Below, piece by piece: positions 21,501 through 31,086 of a stretch of 64,000 nucleotides of DNA. The notes beneath the pieces were generated by a model. It had not been told where the DNA came from. It was given only the letters and a program-made list of their open reading frames with translations, and searched no databases. The translations under genes were made by a program, and so were the position numbers. Source of the stretch: Chondrus crispus (taxonomy: Eukaryota > Rhodophyta > Florideophyceae > Gigartinales > Gigartinaceae). The stretch covers positions 56,267 through 120,266 of the forward strand of contig NW_005179265.1 of assembly GCF_000350225.1 (NCBI RefSeq). Direction: 5' to 3'. Numbering within the stretch: the first letter of the stretch is position 1; every line of letters begins with the position of its first letter.

Positions 21501-22124
21501 CAGAAGCACCGTACATCCCGAAAGAGTAGGCGCGATGTTCCGAACACTGCATTCCACACGCATTCTTTCCACGACGCCACTGCACAGCATACGTGCTTTT
21601 TGCTGAATGACTGCGTGGGCAAATTCCTTCTCCATCATAACCGTGGTGCAGTTAGTTGCACTTATCACCCATCCTTCACTTGCGTCAACACCTCGATCAA
21701 AACGTCTTCCACGGCCCCTCCCTCTGCTCCGACCCCTAGCCCTTGAGGTGCCTCTACCTCTCGACCCTGTTCCACCTCCCGGTCCGACAACTCCACCACT
21801 CGTACTAGCCCTTCCTCGCCACCGAGCCCTTCCTCGTGATCCTCTGCCCCTCCTACGACCACTCCTTGTTATACCCCGCCCGCTACCCCTTCCCCCAGTC
21901 CCAGAGTCAGTAGGTTGACCTTCTGTAGTCGTTATCACGCCAGATTGAACAGTCGGCAAATCTGCTACAGCATGGGTTTCAGTCGGTTGAATCGAACTAC
22001 GCTCGCGAAGGGGTATGGTAGTAGCTCTAGTCCGCTCGCCAGAAGGGGTTTGGCTGGTGCCTTCAGGAGGGCTTGGAGGGGATGTGACATGATTGTTATC
22101 TTCAGGGCTGGTGACTGTAGCCAT
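18558..22124 (-). CDS. Transposase-nuclease fusion protein (DDE-like + YqaJ-like)
   Basis: An intact 1188-residue ORF fills the transposon. Residues 1-150 are Ser/Thr/Pro-rich, then an Arg-Gly-rich basic tract. About 160-480 looks like a DDE-type transposase: candidate acidic residues in ATLDDDLYG (about 336) and IVTVDRGYGKEAF (about 413), the latter followed by a beta-strand segment SVFVMPDHLLR. About 480-560 is an acidic/Gly-rich linker. About 640-800 carries the PD-(D/E)xK layout of YqaJ/lambda-exonuclease nucleases: FRITGTNAG, GTANENAVLSAL (Glu about 700), YLACSPDAL (Asp about 741) and ASVEIKT (E-x-K about 776). A C-terminal zinc ribbon (CALCG, CNLCAAPLC, SIWHT, about 1081-1123) is like the one ending piggyBac-type transposases. 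The whole frame is open, suggesting recent activity. The nuclease motif is the firmest part; the DDE assignment is weaker. Confidence 0.65.
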   Translation of the reverse strand: MATVTSPEDNNHVTSPPSPPEGTSQTPSGERTRATTIPLRERSSIQPTETHAVADLPTVQSGVITTTEGQPTDSGTGGRGSGRGITRSGRRRGRGSRGRARWRGRASTSGGVVGPGGGTGSRGRGTSRARGRSRGRGRGRRFDRGVDASEGWVISATNCTTVMMEKEFAHAVIQQKARMLCSGVVERMRVECSVRNIAPTLSGCTVLLMNGLLNQLMGWLNELIVLKNLDADIVTLPDMYKYVAVLLLSHTTGLSFDKTISVLRQAISTPPSLERIRFIADHVLAYSATGRGAEGSTQWSAQRDQTRHLSEFEAIAFRETRKVFFSPLHLLATLDDDLYGTRASDNQVKMLSARKADREGHSADAVADALFHIVLAIRFRRRGEAQTDSVRKLFTTLMDGRGEEALTGCIVTVDRGYGKEAFIQIMIEHGIGSVFVMPDHLLRVHPFVGKSYLDPCRDDLQEEITEDPVQGTEGGGGVSNGDGAASVGDIDGAVVVDDEDFWEASNGGGGGASVRYDRRTAFVIDDDPGLGPEAFFATKTAGSSGSRVGQRRTTAVAVRERGTDKFSKVLRFMYTVPMGVQQSLNTWIAVPKTGTTMPTTLFAKSENEQEATLSLKAFSEDTIRGNCQVLTIGQRCADWFVLRQFRITGTNAGIVLMSSGAVRSSLGLLSEQEGEGKTEQQWFDLFYKGWFSSKVSIEPMMTGTANENAVLSALRAMQFVKGLFEVGMLALKDARYLACSPDALALINMQSFEEWEGDGEGTTNDVGEVVVCASVEIKTRVSPISLGEAVRLSSPDIVRCEVGDETFRKYVPREHMAQVLHQLVVLRLRFAIYVCAAETGILYTVIIRFPAAVLQVAEAVLVSTAGPIVSWAYETNVATPAFVNVEYRQTVSSRLKFWQIIDGNVRDKGDFVPLKLFKHASQSFYSKTKAGVDGATQQRAILRSSTSHFKWEQKIVSQTIKTLAINAFFGWRMFERQDLLVSEQAFQSLESYRNMLNKVQATADFLLEVSQELLSHAANIQVEELIAGSDEIVAPDEVKRLIAVAHARKRKRLLFFNGVDGTALRLSVQGHSPKQVRVLYCALCGQNGGPWRGHRTTYTCNLCAAPLCTRTYAGLRKSCWSIWHTAKELKPRQTPKLTIAVDERSGNGDPVNQTATAEPSTPSEGYTRLRSDWRGSSNERPTRRRRFS

Positions 22125-22378
22125 GGGGGTAGAGGTCTTGGTGGAACTGGCCGTATCTCAGCCCGACCTCAACCGACTTCCAGACTTGAAAATCCGGGTG
22201 AATCCAAAAAGGATGCATTCTAAGGATTGGGAAGACTGACAGTGAACGGAACACTTTAACAGAAGCCAGAGGGGCACAATCGCGACCCTTTTTGAGGGCC
22301 TACTGATCAGTATAGTGATCAGTAGAGCAAATCGGGAGAAAAGCCAAAATTGCCTACTGATCAGTATAGTGATCAGTA

Positions 22379-22396
22379 CCGGCATTAGGGATATGG
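22379..22396 (-). repeat. Right terminal inverted repeat
   Basis: Partner of 18238-18255. It lies 3 bases from the outer TGATCA motif pair on this side. Confidence 0.85.
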
Positions 22397-23886
22397 AAGG
22401 GTACCTTACACCTCGTGTCCACCTCTCGTTCCCCCGCCACAAATTGCATCTGGCAAACCCATTGAGCTGCGAGACCCATCACGCCTACAGAGGAAAGCCT
22501 CACCCGCCTGCCCGTCTTGTGAAGCAATGTTATGCCGCCCTCCTGCCGTGAAGATGACGAAGAAGACGTCGTCCCTCCGCTCCCCTCCGTCGCCGCACCC
22601 GCTACACGCCGCCGTGGTCGCGCCATGCGCGGACGTGCACGGCGGAAGCAACTCGAGCATGTCTATCGCGAATTCGCCAGCGAATACACTCTCGGCGTCG
22701 CGCGCGACGCCGCCATTGCCTCTACGCCACGCTCAACCAGCTCCGGCCTCCCCTGCCCAGGGCCCCCCGCTCACCGAACCCTGGGTCCCTGTCGCCACCG
22801 CCCCCCCGCCACGCGACGCGTTCCTCCCCTCCTGCCGTCTCTCCCCATGATGGGCGCGCCGCCCTGCTTTCCCTTCTCGCTCAACATCATGCATCTTCCA
22901 CTTCATCTTCCACCCCTTTGTTTGTCGCCCCGTGCCCCCTCAGCCTGCCACGTGTCCCGGCTCGCGCTGGATCTGCCGTTCTCACCCTCGCTGCTGCCCG
23001 TGTGGCACTTGCTGCCCCCGCCTTAGTCTCAAGTACTACACTCGCTGACGCCCACTCCCTAGTCCGCACCGTGGGCAACCCAATCCGTCTTGACCCCCGC
23101 ACCGGCGAGCCCGTTGCTCCGCCCCTCGCCGTCACCGCATACGGCCTCGCCCCGGATGGCAACCTCGCCGCTTTCGTTTCCTTTGCGGCTGCCCAGTCCG
23201 CGTTACGCCGAGGCGCCCACCTCGCGGGCGCCGTTCTCCCTCCCCACGTCATTGTCCCCGGTGTAGGCCGCTGGACCTACATTTACTTCCTCGCAACTCA
23301 CACCTCTCTCCTCGTCCGAGTCCTCGCTCACCTCCGTCTCATCTATGAAGACCTCTCCGTCCACACTGCAACCCTCCCTCCTACCGCTTCCGCCCTCGGC
23401 TCTTTCGCTGCAGCCGGAGTTGTCTGCCGCATACGCCGCGAGGCCGTTCGCTTGCTCAACCGCCGTACTTCTACCTCTGTCCCCCTACCCGTCCGTCAAA
23501 CGCTGGCCGTCACGCTACAGGCTCACGCTCATGCCATCGCCCCCCGCCAATCCGCCAGGTCCCTCCGCTCTCGCCGCTCGCTCTGCTCCTCCGCTGTCTA
23601 CTGTCCCCGCAGCCGCGCCGGGCGCCCCTCAAGTCCTCGCCGTTACGCCTGCCAGGGCCACCGCCCCCACGCTGTGTACCGCTCCACCCATGGTGCCCTA
23701 CCATTCTACCGCTCAGCCTCCTGCTGTGCATAGTACGGTCGCGGCTCCTGACGTCCCCACCTTTGCTGCCACTGTCCCTCCCGCCGTCGTTGATCTGTCT
23801 CCTGCGCTTCCAGCTCCTTCTCCCAGCCCCCCTGTCCAGCTCCCGCCTCCTCCACCGCCCCCTCCCGCCCCGTCCGACCTCTCTAA
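22397..23886 (+). other. GC-rich, Pro/Ala-coding region upstream of the RT remnant
   Basis: Plus-strand frames overlap and shift (22527-22850, 22532-23026, 22918-23733, 23345 to the gap). The translations are rich in Pro, Ala, Ser and Leu and carry no motif I know. The middle frame (22918-23733) includes a less repetitive segment reading YGLAPDGNLAAFVSFAAAQ. This may be the 5' ORF or N-terminal extension of the non-LTR element that follows, broken by frameshifts. Confidence 0.35.
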
Positions 23887-23986
23887 NNNNNNNNNNNNNN
23901 NNNNNNNNNNNNNNNNNNNNNNNNNNNNNNNNNNNNNNNNNNNNNNNNNNNNNNNNNNNNNNNNNNNNNNNNNNNNNNNNNNNNNN
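23887..23986. other. Assembly gap (100 N)
   Basis: A run of exactly 100 N, flanked by C/T-rich Pro-coding sequence. Round length suggests a gap of unknown true size. Confidence 0.99.
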
Positions 23987-24419
23987 CGTCCGCCTGCCAC
24001 TTCGGGACCCAACCACTTCTTCGGCTCCTTTAGCGAGGGTGGGCGATGCCGCCATGGCACCTCCTTCCCCCACTGTAACTGCCAATCGTCCCCCGGTCCC
24101 ACCCCTTCTGCCCAAACCAACGCGTCAGTTTCTCCCCTGCAACGAGTCCTCCTCCCGCGCCCGCAGACACTCTCCACAGTCCCCCAGCCTCCCAGACACC
24201 AATAGCCACTTCTGCTTCGTTATCACCCCCAAATCTCTTACGCAAGCGCCCACTATCTTTCTCCGCTGAGCTCCCCCCACCTCACCGCCCCCGCGGCAAC
24301 TCTGACTCTGCGCATGGCGACCATGGCATGTCACACGCGCTCTCCTCCAGCGCCATATCTCGCCCCACCAAGCTCACCTCAACCTCCCCGGACAAGGGCA
24401 AGGCTGCAATCAAGAAAGC

Positions 24420-27400
24420 ATGACTCCAAATGAACTTCACCACAACCAAGGCGCCAACCCTACAATCGCGCCCCTCTCGACTCAGGCCTCCGGTTCTTCC
24501 TTGTACCCCCCGAGACACCCCTTGAAGCACCAACTTCCCCACTCCCGTCCGTCCAGGAGCTCCTCTTCTCTCCCATCCGTCCCTCTGATCTCCTCCTCAA
24601 TCCCAGGCCCGTGCATACATAGCACGGTCCTTCTATTCATACGCCTTACCAGCGCCGAAACAGCCGCCAAGACTCCTGAAACTACCCACGAGGCATTTAT
24701 GCGGTTTCACATGTTCCCAACCGCTGTGCTCCGAAAATCCTTTCGAGGAAATCCAGGATGGCGCTCATCACTTGGGCAAATGCATGCCCTCCTCCTCCGC
24801 ATTCGGAGGGCGTGCCCAGGCACGCAATGGGGGGCGTTGTGGCAAGAAGCCATGCAAGCGCATCGAGCCAGGAAGGAGTGGCAAGATACGCATTTCAAGC
24901 GACGTTCATCTGCGATTTCATCATCCGCCCAGGCCGCACGAGCTATGAGACTCGCCGCCCAAGCTCCATATGACAGGCCATGCGCACCTTCACAAATCCG
25001 CCCATCGCAGACCCCAACGACCCTGCTACAATTCACAAGCTCCGCCAACTGCACCCCTTCCCCCACATACCCGTAAAGCCCCTCCCCCCTCAGCGCACCC
25101 CAGACCACCCGAGGTCAGTGAGAATGAGGTATTACATGCGGTCTGTCGCCTCAACCCGAACTCCGCCGCGGGTCCGGACCGCATGTCACCCAAACTCCTT
25201 CACCTGCTCGCGACTACGTCTATCAGTCCTGAAGCTGGCGTAACGGGATTGTCGGCGCTCACGAACCTTGTCAATCGCTTTGCTCGAGGTTCGCTTCCCC
25301 TCCGAACAATTCCGCTTGCCAATGCCGCCACGCTGCTGCCGCTTCAACCGCAGCCGGGAAAAATCAGGCCTATCGCCATAGGCCAAAGCCTCCGACGGCT
25401 CGTCACCAAAGCCCTTCTCCCAGCCGCCATGCAGGACACACGCGAGTACTTGGCGCCAGAGCAGATGGCGAATGGAATTCCAAATGGGATTGATGCGATC
25501 GTTCATGACGCTCGCTCCCTTGTCCAAAAATACGGACACGACCCCCACTATGTTATGATTTCGATTGATGCTGCCAACGCTTTTAATAATATCTCCCGTC
25601 AAGCAGTTCTGGAAGCTCTCCCTACCCGCACACCATCACTGTCTCGTTACTTGGATATGATATATGCTAGAGTACCTCCTCCCCTTATTGTGCCATCCTC
25701 GCCCCCCACCATGCTTCGCAGCCGCGAAGGAACACAGCAGGGGGATCCCGCTAGTATGCTGCTGTTTTCCTTAGCGCTGTGGCCATTGACCCGCCATATT
25801 TCGCAATCATGCGATATCCTGATGAACAGGTGGTATGCGGATGATGGGACGATCATCGGAAGAATTGACAAAGTGGTGAAAGCGCTGGAGATCATCAAGA
25901 AAGAAGGGCCTAAATACCGATTCTACCTAAACTCCGCGAAGACCAGGGTCTTTTGGCCAAAACAGCGCAGCGACAACCTTCAAGCCCTCACTGCTGTCGA
26001 CTCTTTACACGTCATCGAAGAAGGAGGAGTGGACCTTCTCGGCGCCCCTATCGGGACCGAGCTTTACATGGCACAGTATCTAAAAGCAAAGCTCAAAAAA
26101 TGCAACACCGCCTTGTCACACTTACACTGTATACCAGAGGCCCGAACTCGATTTCACCTCCACGGCGTGTCCGGATCCCCATGCCGCATGCAACACCTGT
26201 TTCGCCTCGTGCCCCCTGAGTTCTCCTTGCCTTTTGCGCAACAATTTGACAAAGACCAACTTGATTCAATAACATGCCGCTTTCGCCGAGCACCACTGCT
26301 CAAACCCGATTGTCTTTTATACACGGAGGCCACGGTCTTCCTTCTTTAGCTTCTACGTTACACGCATCCTACGGGGCGAGTCTGATCAACTGTGCCCCGG
26401 TTCGCATCCAAGGACCACAATTCCCCTTTAGTGATGCAATATCAGTCACTTGCAAGGCCAAACCTGCGCGTCGTACGGCGCAACCTGCTATCTTCCCTAC
26501 GAACGCCCTGTTCGTCACTGGCGAAATTAGACCTTGGATATTTGGAGCCATCGGCTCGTTTGACGCGACCTGAACGAATTCACAAATTTTTAATTCAGGC
26601 GCAGCAAAAAGCCGCAGCTTCTGCATACTGGAAGACATACCTGTGGGATTCGTCTCCGAAACCGTCAGTTCATAGCGCTGCAACAATTAGAAAACGTGGC
26701 AGATACCATTCTTTACTCGCACCTGGGGCAACAAGTTTTCTAACTGCTCATCCGGCCGCTGTGTCACGCGTCCACAACTCTACGTGGTCTATAATGCCAC
26801 GTCGTCACTTAGATGCACCAGTCACACATGACTCAATCTCACCACTACGCTGTGTCCACTGCTCCCGACAGGTGGATGCCGGAGGAGATCACGCCACCAT
26901 GTGTTCACATGGATTTGGTACTATACATCGTCATAATGCAGTACGCAACATCTTTGCACGACAAGTGTTCCGCGCCGCAGGCCTAGCCTACTCACTCGAA
27001 GTCCCATTTCTCATTCCCAACACAGCAGCCCGGCCTGCAGACATCCTCATACAGCCCTCGCCGCCGGCCCTGGCTGCCCGCCCGACAAACCCACTGCGTA
27101 TGATGTCACAGTGTGCAGCCCCTTTCGCCGGGGCACATTGAATCAGGCTGCACGCCACCGTGGAGGAGCCGCCGATGCCGCTTCTCTCCGCAAGCGAAAG
27201 GCCCTAGACCGAACAATCCGCGACGCCCTACTCATCCCCGACAACCGTTCAGCTCTTGTGCTCGACTGGCACTTTCAGACGCTGGCTTTCGACACACTCG
27301 ACGCGTCGTCGCAGTGTACCCTACAAATAATTGACACCCATGCAAGATTAATGGCTATTCTCCACTCATGCACGACTGCTACTGCCAAATCTAGAATCCG

Positions 27401-27500
27401 CCAACGCATCAGCTTTGAAATATGGTCCAGTGTAGCTGCAGCGATCCTTTCTCGATTACCGACCCATGAGGTGGACCTCTCATACCCATTAGAAGTTTAA
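24420..27500 (+). pseudogene. Non-LTR (LINE-like) reverse transcriptase, degraded
   Basis: An N-terminal region (24645-25000; FPTAVLRKSF, GALWQEAM) leads into a reverse transcriptase in another frame (24970-26349). RT motifs are visible: SAAGPDRMSPKLL, fingers IRPIAIGQSLRRL, motif A ISIDAANAFNNI, motif B GTQQGDPASMLLFSLAL, motif C RWYADDGTIIG, then VDLLGAPIG. Downstream frames (26274-26573, 26392-27141, 27111-27500) carry LASTLHASYGASL, a zinc-binding C-x2-C-x7-H-x4-C (CVHC...GDHATMC), RHN, RPADI and CSPFRR, which resemble the zinc plus restriction-like endonuclease end of site-specific non-LTR elements. At least three frame changes (about 24980, 26310, 27115) make it a pseudogene. No poly(A) tail or target duplication was recognised. 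Confidence 0.75.
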
Positions 27501-27787
27501 TTAGCTTCATATCCGCTACTGTTTCTGTAAGCGCACCCCACTCGCATTGATAAAACATTTCCCCCGTCTTGTTACAGAACACTATTCGTGGTACGGGCGT
27601 TGCCTCCCTTCCCATTCAAATGGCAACGTTGCCGTCCACACCTTCCCCACAACAACTTTCACCGACTTGACCCTCTCTCTTCATTCAAATCCAACTCGAA
27701 ACAAACCCGCCCCCACCACCCCCGCCATCATCACCTCACTTCATCCCTTCCTCACCCGTATTCCCATCCCCATCACCATCATCGCCC
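27501..27787. other. Pyrimidine-rich intergenic stretch, no gene
   Basis: C/T-rich plus strand (His/Pro-coding shadow frames) between the RT remnant and the host gene island. No motif is recognised. Confidence 0.5.
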
Positions 27788-28168
27788 TCACCCGTTCCTC
27801 CCTCCTCCACCACATGTGCCCTCCACCGGAGCGCCGCTCCCGTCGGCAACGGGCAGGGCACATAGCGGTTCAGGTTTACTGCACATCTCGAAATCGGTCT
27901 TCTGAAAGCCATGATGGCTGTGGCCCTTAAAGCGGAAGTCCTGGAGACAGCGGAGGTCGGAATAAATGTTAAAGTTGCACGACATACAACTTACAGCGAT
28001 CGTCCGCCGTATGATTTTGGTTAGATCTATGCGCAGTAGTCGGCGCTTGCGGGCGAAGTAAAATGGGATGGAGCGAGTGCGATATGCCACTATGGACAGG
28101 CGAAGGCGCCTTGTGGTCGAGCGTATTTTGGATACAACAGCTCGTTTGTTGTACGATTTGTGACGCAT
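27788..28168 (-). CDS. Possible small basic protein, unidentified
   Basis: The minus strand has a 126-codon frame starting at 28168 with a good start context (CCACCATGC). The first 58 residues are strongly basic (for example FYFARKRRLLRIDLTKIIRR), as in a ribosomal or organelle-imported protein. A strong-looking donor (GCTGTAAGT, about 27990) and an acceptor (CTGTCTCCAG, about 27937) would remove 54 bases in frame. The frame then enters Gly-rich low-complexity sequence. I do not recognise the family. The gene would be divergent from SART3/PRP24 with 466 bases between starts. It could equally be chance. Confidence 0.3.
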   Translation of the reverse strand: MRHKSYNKRAVVSKIRSTTRRLRLSIVAYRTRSIPFYFARKRRLLRIDLTKIIRRTIAVSCMSCNFNIYSDLRCLQDFRFKGHSHHGFQKTDFEMCSKPEPLCALPVADGSGAPVEGTCGGGGRNG

Positions 28169-28634
28169 GGTGGGTTTGGGCGATGAAGATATGGGGAGAG
28201 GGCTGTAGCACTCAGTACGAGGTTGGAAGGGGTTCAGTTAGTCACGACTTTGCAATGGTTCAAAAACTCTCCGGCGGCGCAAAACTCGCTAAAATGTGAC
28301 AAAGAATTGTCGATCGGATAGCCACCACAATTTAGCGATTTTTTGTTTTCAAAAACTCTCTATTCAACCCTCGGCAACCCTCGGCAATCGTCGGGTGATG
28401 TTGTCATACCCTCGAGCCTTGTGTGATCCCTCGCAGCCGGGAGGCAATCCACACGTGTCCTGCTGCACACCGTACTCAAAAGGATCCTTGTCAAGATATT
28501 GGATGTTCGGTTCATAAATTTGCAAATCTGGGATGCGAAAACAGACACATTCCGCGGGAAGGACTGACGTCCTCGACATGTGAGGGTGAGTCGAAGGCAT
28601 CATATTAGTTCGATTTCAGAAGTCTCTTCATTTA
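28169..28634. promoter_or_regulatory. Putative divergent promoter region
   Basis: No ORF of note. It contains a short direct repeat CAACCCTCGGCAA/CAACCCTCGGCAA at about 28374-28388 and is the only space for promoter and 5' UTR of the gene at 28635. No clear TATA box was found. Confidence 0.3.
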
Positions 28635-31013
28635 ATGACGTCTGACTCAGCGCCGATGGCCTCGGATGTTCCTGCGTCGCTTTCGTCTGGCTCAGATTCA
28701 GACTTCTCTCTTTCTGATGACGAACAAAAAAAAGATCTGCAAGCCTTGCAAAAGGCGGTGCAAGAAAGCCCGCAAGACTTCACAGCACACCTCGCCCTCG
28801 TCAACGCGATACGTCTCTCGGGTGCTGACGTCCATGCCCTACGTCACGCCCGGCACAAATTCGCAGAAGCTTTTCCTCTCCCACCTCATGTTTGGAAACA
28901 GTGGATTGAAGATGAGCTGCGCATCTCCTCAACGTCAACAGAGAAAATATCGATCTTGCAGAGAGTCTTTCCAAAGGCCCTAGAAGATTACTTGTCTCTC
29001 GATTTGCATCACATGCGGCTTGACCTCGCCATAGAATTATGTAAAACAAAACAAATCGACGCAGCGGTTGTCAGGGAGTGCTTTTCGGACTCGTGTGCTC
29101 GCGGGGCTGTGGCTGTCGTGGAGGGTGGAGAAGCTCTCTGGGAAAAGTATCGTGCGTTCATGTACTCGGGGGGGGAAGCTTCGTCACACGTATTATCTCC
29201 AGAGAAACAAATGTTGGAAGGACATGTGTTTCTCCTGGAAAATGGCGAACGAATACGACAGGACTGTGACGTGTTTGAGACCAAACTAAAACGGAAGTTG
29301 CCGAAGATTGAGGACCGCCAGCTCGGACAGGTGACCGAAGATATCACCATGCTGTTCCGCTCATACGCAGAGTATGCAAAGACTGTGAGTCAAATCCTTG
29401 CGCTTTCGGTATATGAGCGATGCATTGCGCTTTCATTTTTGAATCCAACGATATGGTTAGAGTACATTCGCTACTGCCAGACCGTCAACACACAACTTGT
29501 ATACCCGGTTTGCCAACGCGCAACCAGAAACGTGCCTTGGGCTTTGGAAGTATGGACCTCGGCTGTGCTCTTCGTTCCGGAAGCCAGCGATACGTCGTTA
29601 AGCGGTTCAAAACAAGACGATTTCATATCCATTATTCGTAGGGTGAAGGGTTATGTCATGGTTTCCAGCGATATGTATGGGGCAGAAACATTGACAAAGG
29701 CATGTTGGACGTCCTCTCTAGCCCTGCAAAACACAGACGAGACTCTGGAATGGGTATTCTCTACTTTGGGCTTCAACGTAAGTGGCACAGCAGAATGGGC
29801 ATCAGCCCAGTGCTACGCCGCCACGGTACTTCGAGCTCTTGGAAAAGCAGCAAGAGCCATTTCGCTCCTGGAAGAAGTTGTTTCATCACGCCCTTTTGAA
29901 GCGCATTGGTGGTTCTTGTACGCAAACCTATTACACGAATCGAAGGAAAGCGACGCTGTCGCAGTCCGGGAGCTTTATAGGCGAGCAATGCTTGCGGTGT
30001 CCTCCGTGGCTGAAGTACGCAAACTTTCCGACGCCTGGATGCAGTTTGAAGTAGCTGGCGGTTCGCACACAGTACCCCTCACACAGAGAGTGGCGTCCGT
30101 GTATTCGCTGGCAGGAGCTCAGCACAGCAGACTCCAAACGTTGTCAGGGCTGCAAAGGTCGAAAAACAAACCCGAAGCAAGACAAGGCGGGAAAACGCAA
30201 ACTGACAATACCCGTCGCCGTAATCTGCCAAAGCGCAAGAGAAACAAATCCGATGGTGCGCCGAGATCTGCAGTCGAACATGAGAAGCAAGGCATGATGG
30301 AGGGCGACTCAAAACGATCCCCAGTACAGACCGTTGACAAGGCAGCACGTGACCTCGGGAGCGATACTGAGACACCGCAGAACTTGAACGGAAAGGTGGT
30401 AATGGAAACTCCAGAGGCGCAAAGCGGGAGAAAAGTAGTCGTCAGCAGGAGAGAACCTGAAAAAGGTGCAAGCGCTGCCAGAGATGAAAGTGAGGTGGAA
30501 CCGAGAACAATATTTATTAACAATCTTGCTTTCAACGTTTCTGACACTGAACTGCGGACAGAGTTCGACTTTGCTGGAAAAATCGAGCAAGTTCGCATTC
30601 CGAGAAGAAGCGACGGTGCATCCAAAGGTATAGCGTACGTGCAGTTTGAAAATGATGAATGTGTAGAGAAGGCGCTACAGAAACACTTGAAGCCGATTAA
30701 AGGGCGATCGGTGTGGGTTCGACGCTCGAAGCCTCCAAGGCGGAAAGCGAGGAAGGCGAAAGGAAGCGGGTCTCCAAGACACACTGCAAAGTCGCATGCA
30801 GCTGCACGTGGGCCGGTGTGGCAGTTACAGCCTCGATCTGTGAAGCGAAGGATTCTGGACACTCAAGCGGAAGTCGGGGGAAAGGATGGGGACGTAAAGA
30901 TGACGGATGGAGAGCCTGAGGAGAACGGAAGTGCGGGGAAGCTAGACGAAGACTGCCAATCAGTACCGAAAACGCAAGACGACTTTCGGGCAATGTTTCT
31001 TTCAAAAAAGTAA
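28635..31013 (+). CDS. SART3: SART3/Prp24-like U6 snRNP recycling factor
   Basis: A 792-residue intron-less host gene. The N-terminal two thirds (about 20-500) are helical HAT-type repeats (KQWIEDELRI, WLEYIRYCQ, HWWFLYANLLHESKESDA, DAWMQFEVAGG). A charged nuclear linker with basic runs (NLPKRKRNKS) leads to one RRM at about 620-700 with RNP2 IFINNLAF and RNP1 KGIAYVQF. The last residues, QDDFRAMFLSKK, match the conserved C-terminal motif by which Prp24/SART3 contacts the Lsm2-8 ring on U6. In the family this protein anneals U4 to U6 and recycles U4/U6 snRNPs in the nucleus. Human SART3 has two RRMs and yeast Prp24 four with no HAT array; this one has HAT repeats but only one RRM I can see. 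The start at 28635 is the first in-frame ATG of the frame. Confidence 0.88.
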   Translation: MTSDSAPMASDVPASLSSGSDSDFSLSDDEQKKDLQALQKAVQESPQDFTAHLALVNAIRLSGADVHALRHARHKFAEAFPLPPHVWKQWIEDELRISSTSTEKISILQRVFPKALEDYLSLDLHHMRLDLAIELCKTKQIDAAVVRECFSDSCARGAVAVVEGGEALWEKYRAFMYSGGEASSHVLSPEKQMLEGHVFLLENGERIRQDCDVFETKLKRKLPKIEDRQLGQVTEDITMLFRSYAEYAKTVSQILALSVYERCIALSFLNPTIWLEYIRYCQTVNTQLVYPVCQRATRNVPWALEVWTSAVLFVPEASDTSLSGSKQDDFISIIRRVKGYVMVSSDMYGAETLTKACWTSSLALQNTDETLEWVFSTLGFNVSGTAEWASAQCYAATVLRALGKAARAISLLEEVVSSRPFEAHWWFLYANLLHESKESDAVAVRELYRRAMLAVSSVAEVRKLSDAWMQFEVAGGSHTVPLTQRVASVYSLAGAQHSRLQTLSGLQRSKNKPEARQGGKTQTDNTRRRNLPKRKRNKSDGAPRSAVEHEKQGMMEGDSKRSPVQTVDKAARDLGSDTETPQNLNGKVVMETPEAQSGRKVVVSRREPEKGASAARDESEVEPRTIFINNLAFNVSDTELRTEFDFAGKIEQVRIPRRSDGASKGIAYVQFENDECVEKALQKHLKPIKGRSVWVRRSKPPRRKARKAKGSGSPRHTAKSHAAARGPVWQLQPRSVKRRILDTQAEVGGKDGDVKMTDGEPEENGSAGKLDEDCQSVPKTQDDFRAMFLSKK

Positions 31014-31086
31014 GGCATCGAATGGCTTGAGATCAAAGTAAAACTCGCATAAGCGCAGATGGAACGATCCGCACAGCTGGGGAAAC

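Larger units (their letters stand above)
18238..22396 (-). mobile_element. 4.16 kb DNA transposon with 18-bp TIRs
   Basis: Perfect 18-base terminal inverted repeats are visible: CCATATCCCTAATGCCGG at 18238-18255 and its reverse complement at 22379-22396. Each end carries two subterminal copies of a TGATCA-N6-TGATCA-like motif (18263-18280 and about 18469-18484; 22304-22321 and 22358-22375). One large ORF fills the interior. I see no convincing target-site duplication outside the TIRs and cannot assign a known superfamily. Confidence 0.8.

Noticed and set aside
27409..27615. Minus-strand ORF next to the host gene island
   Set aside because: It lies antisense to the end of the LINE-like pol and has no motif or start context of its own.
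30119..30862. 247-codon minus-strand ORF
   Set aside because: It is antisense to the well-supported SART3/PRP24 coding region and lacks any motif.
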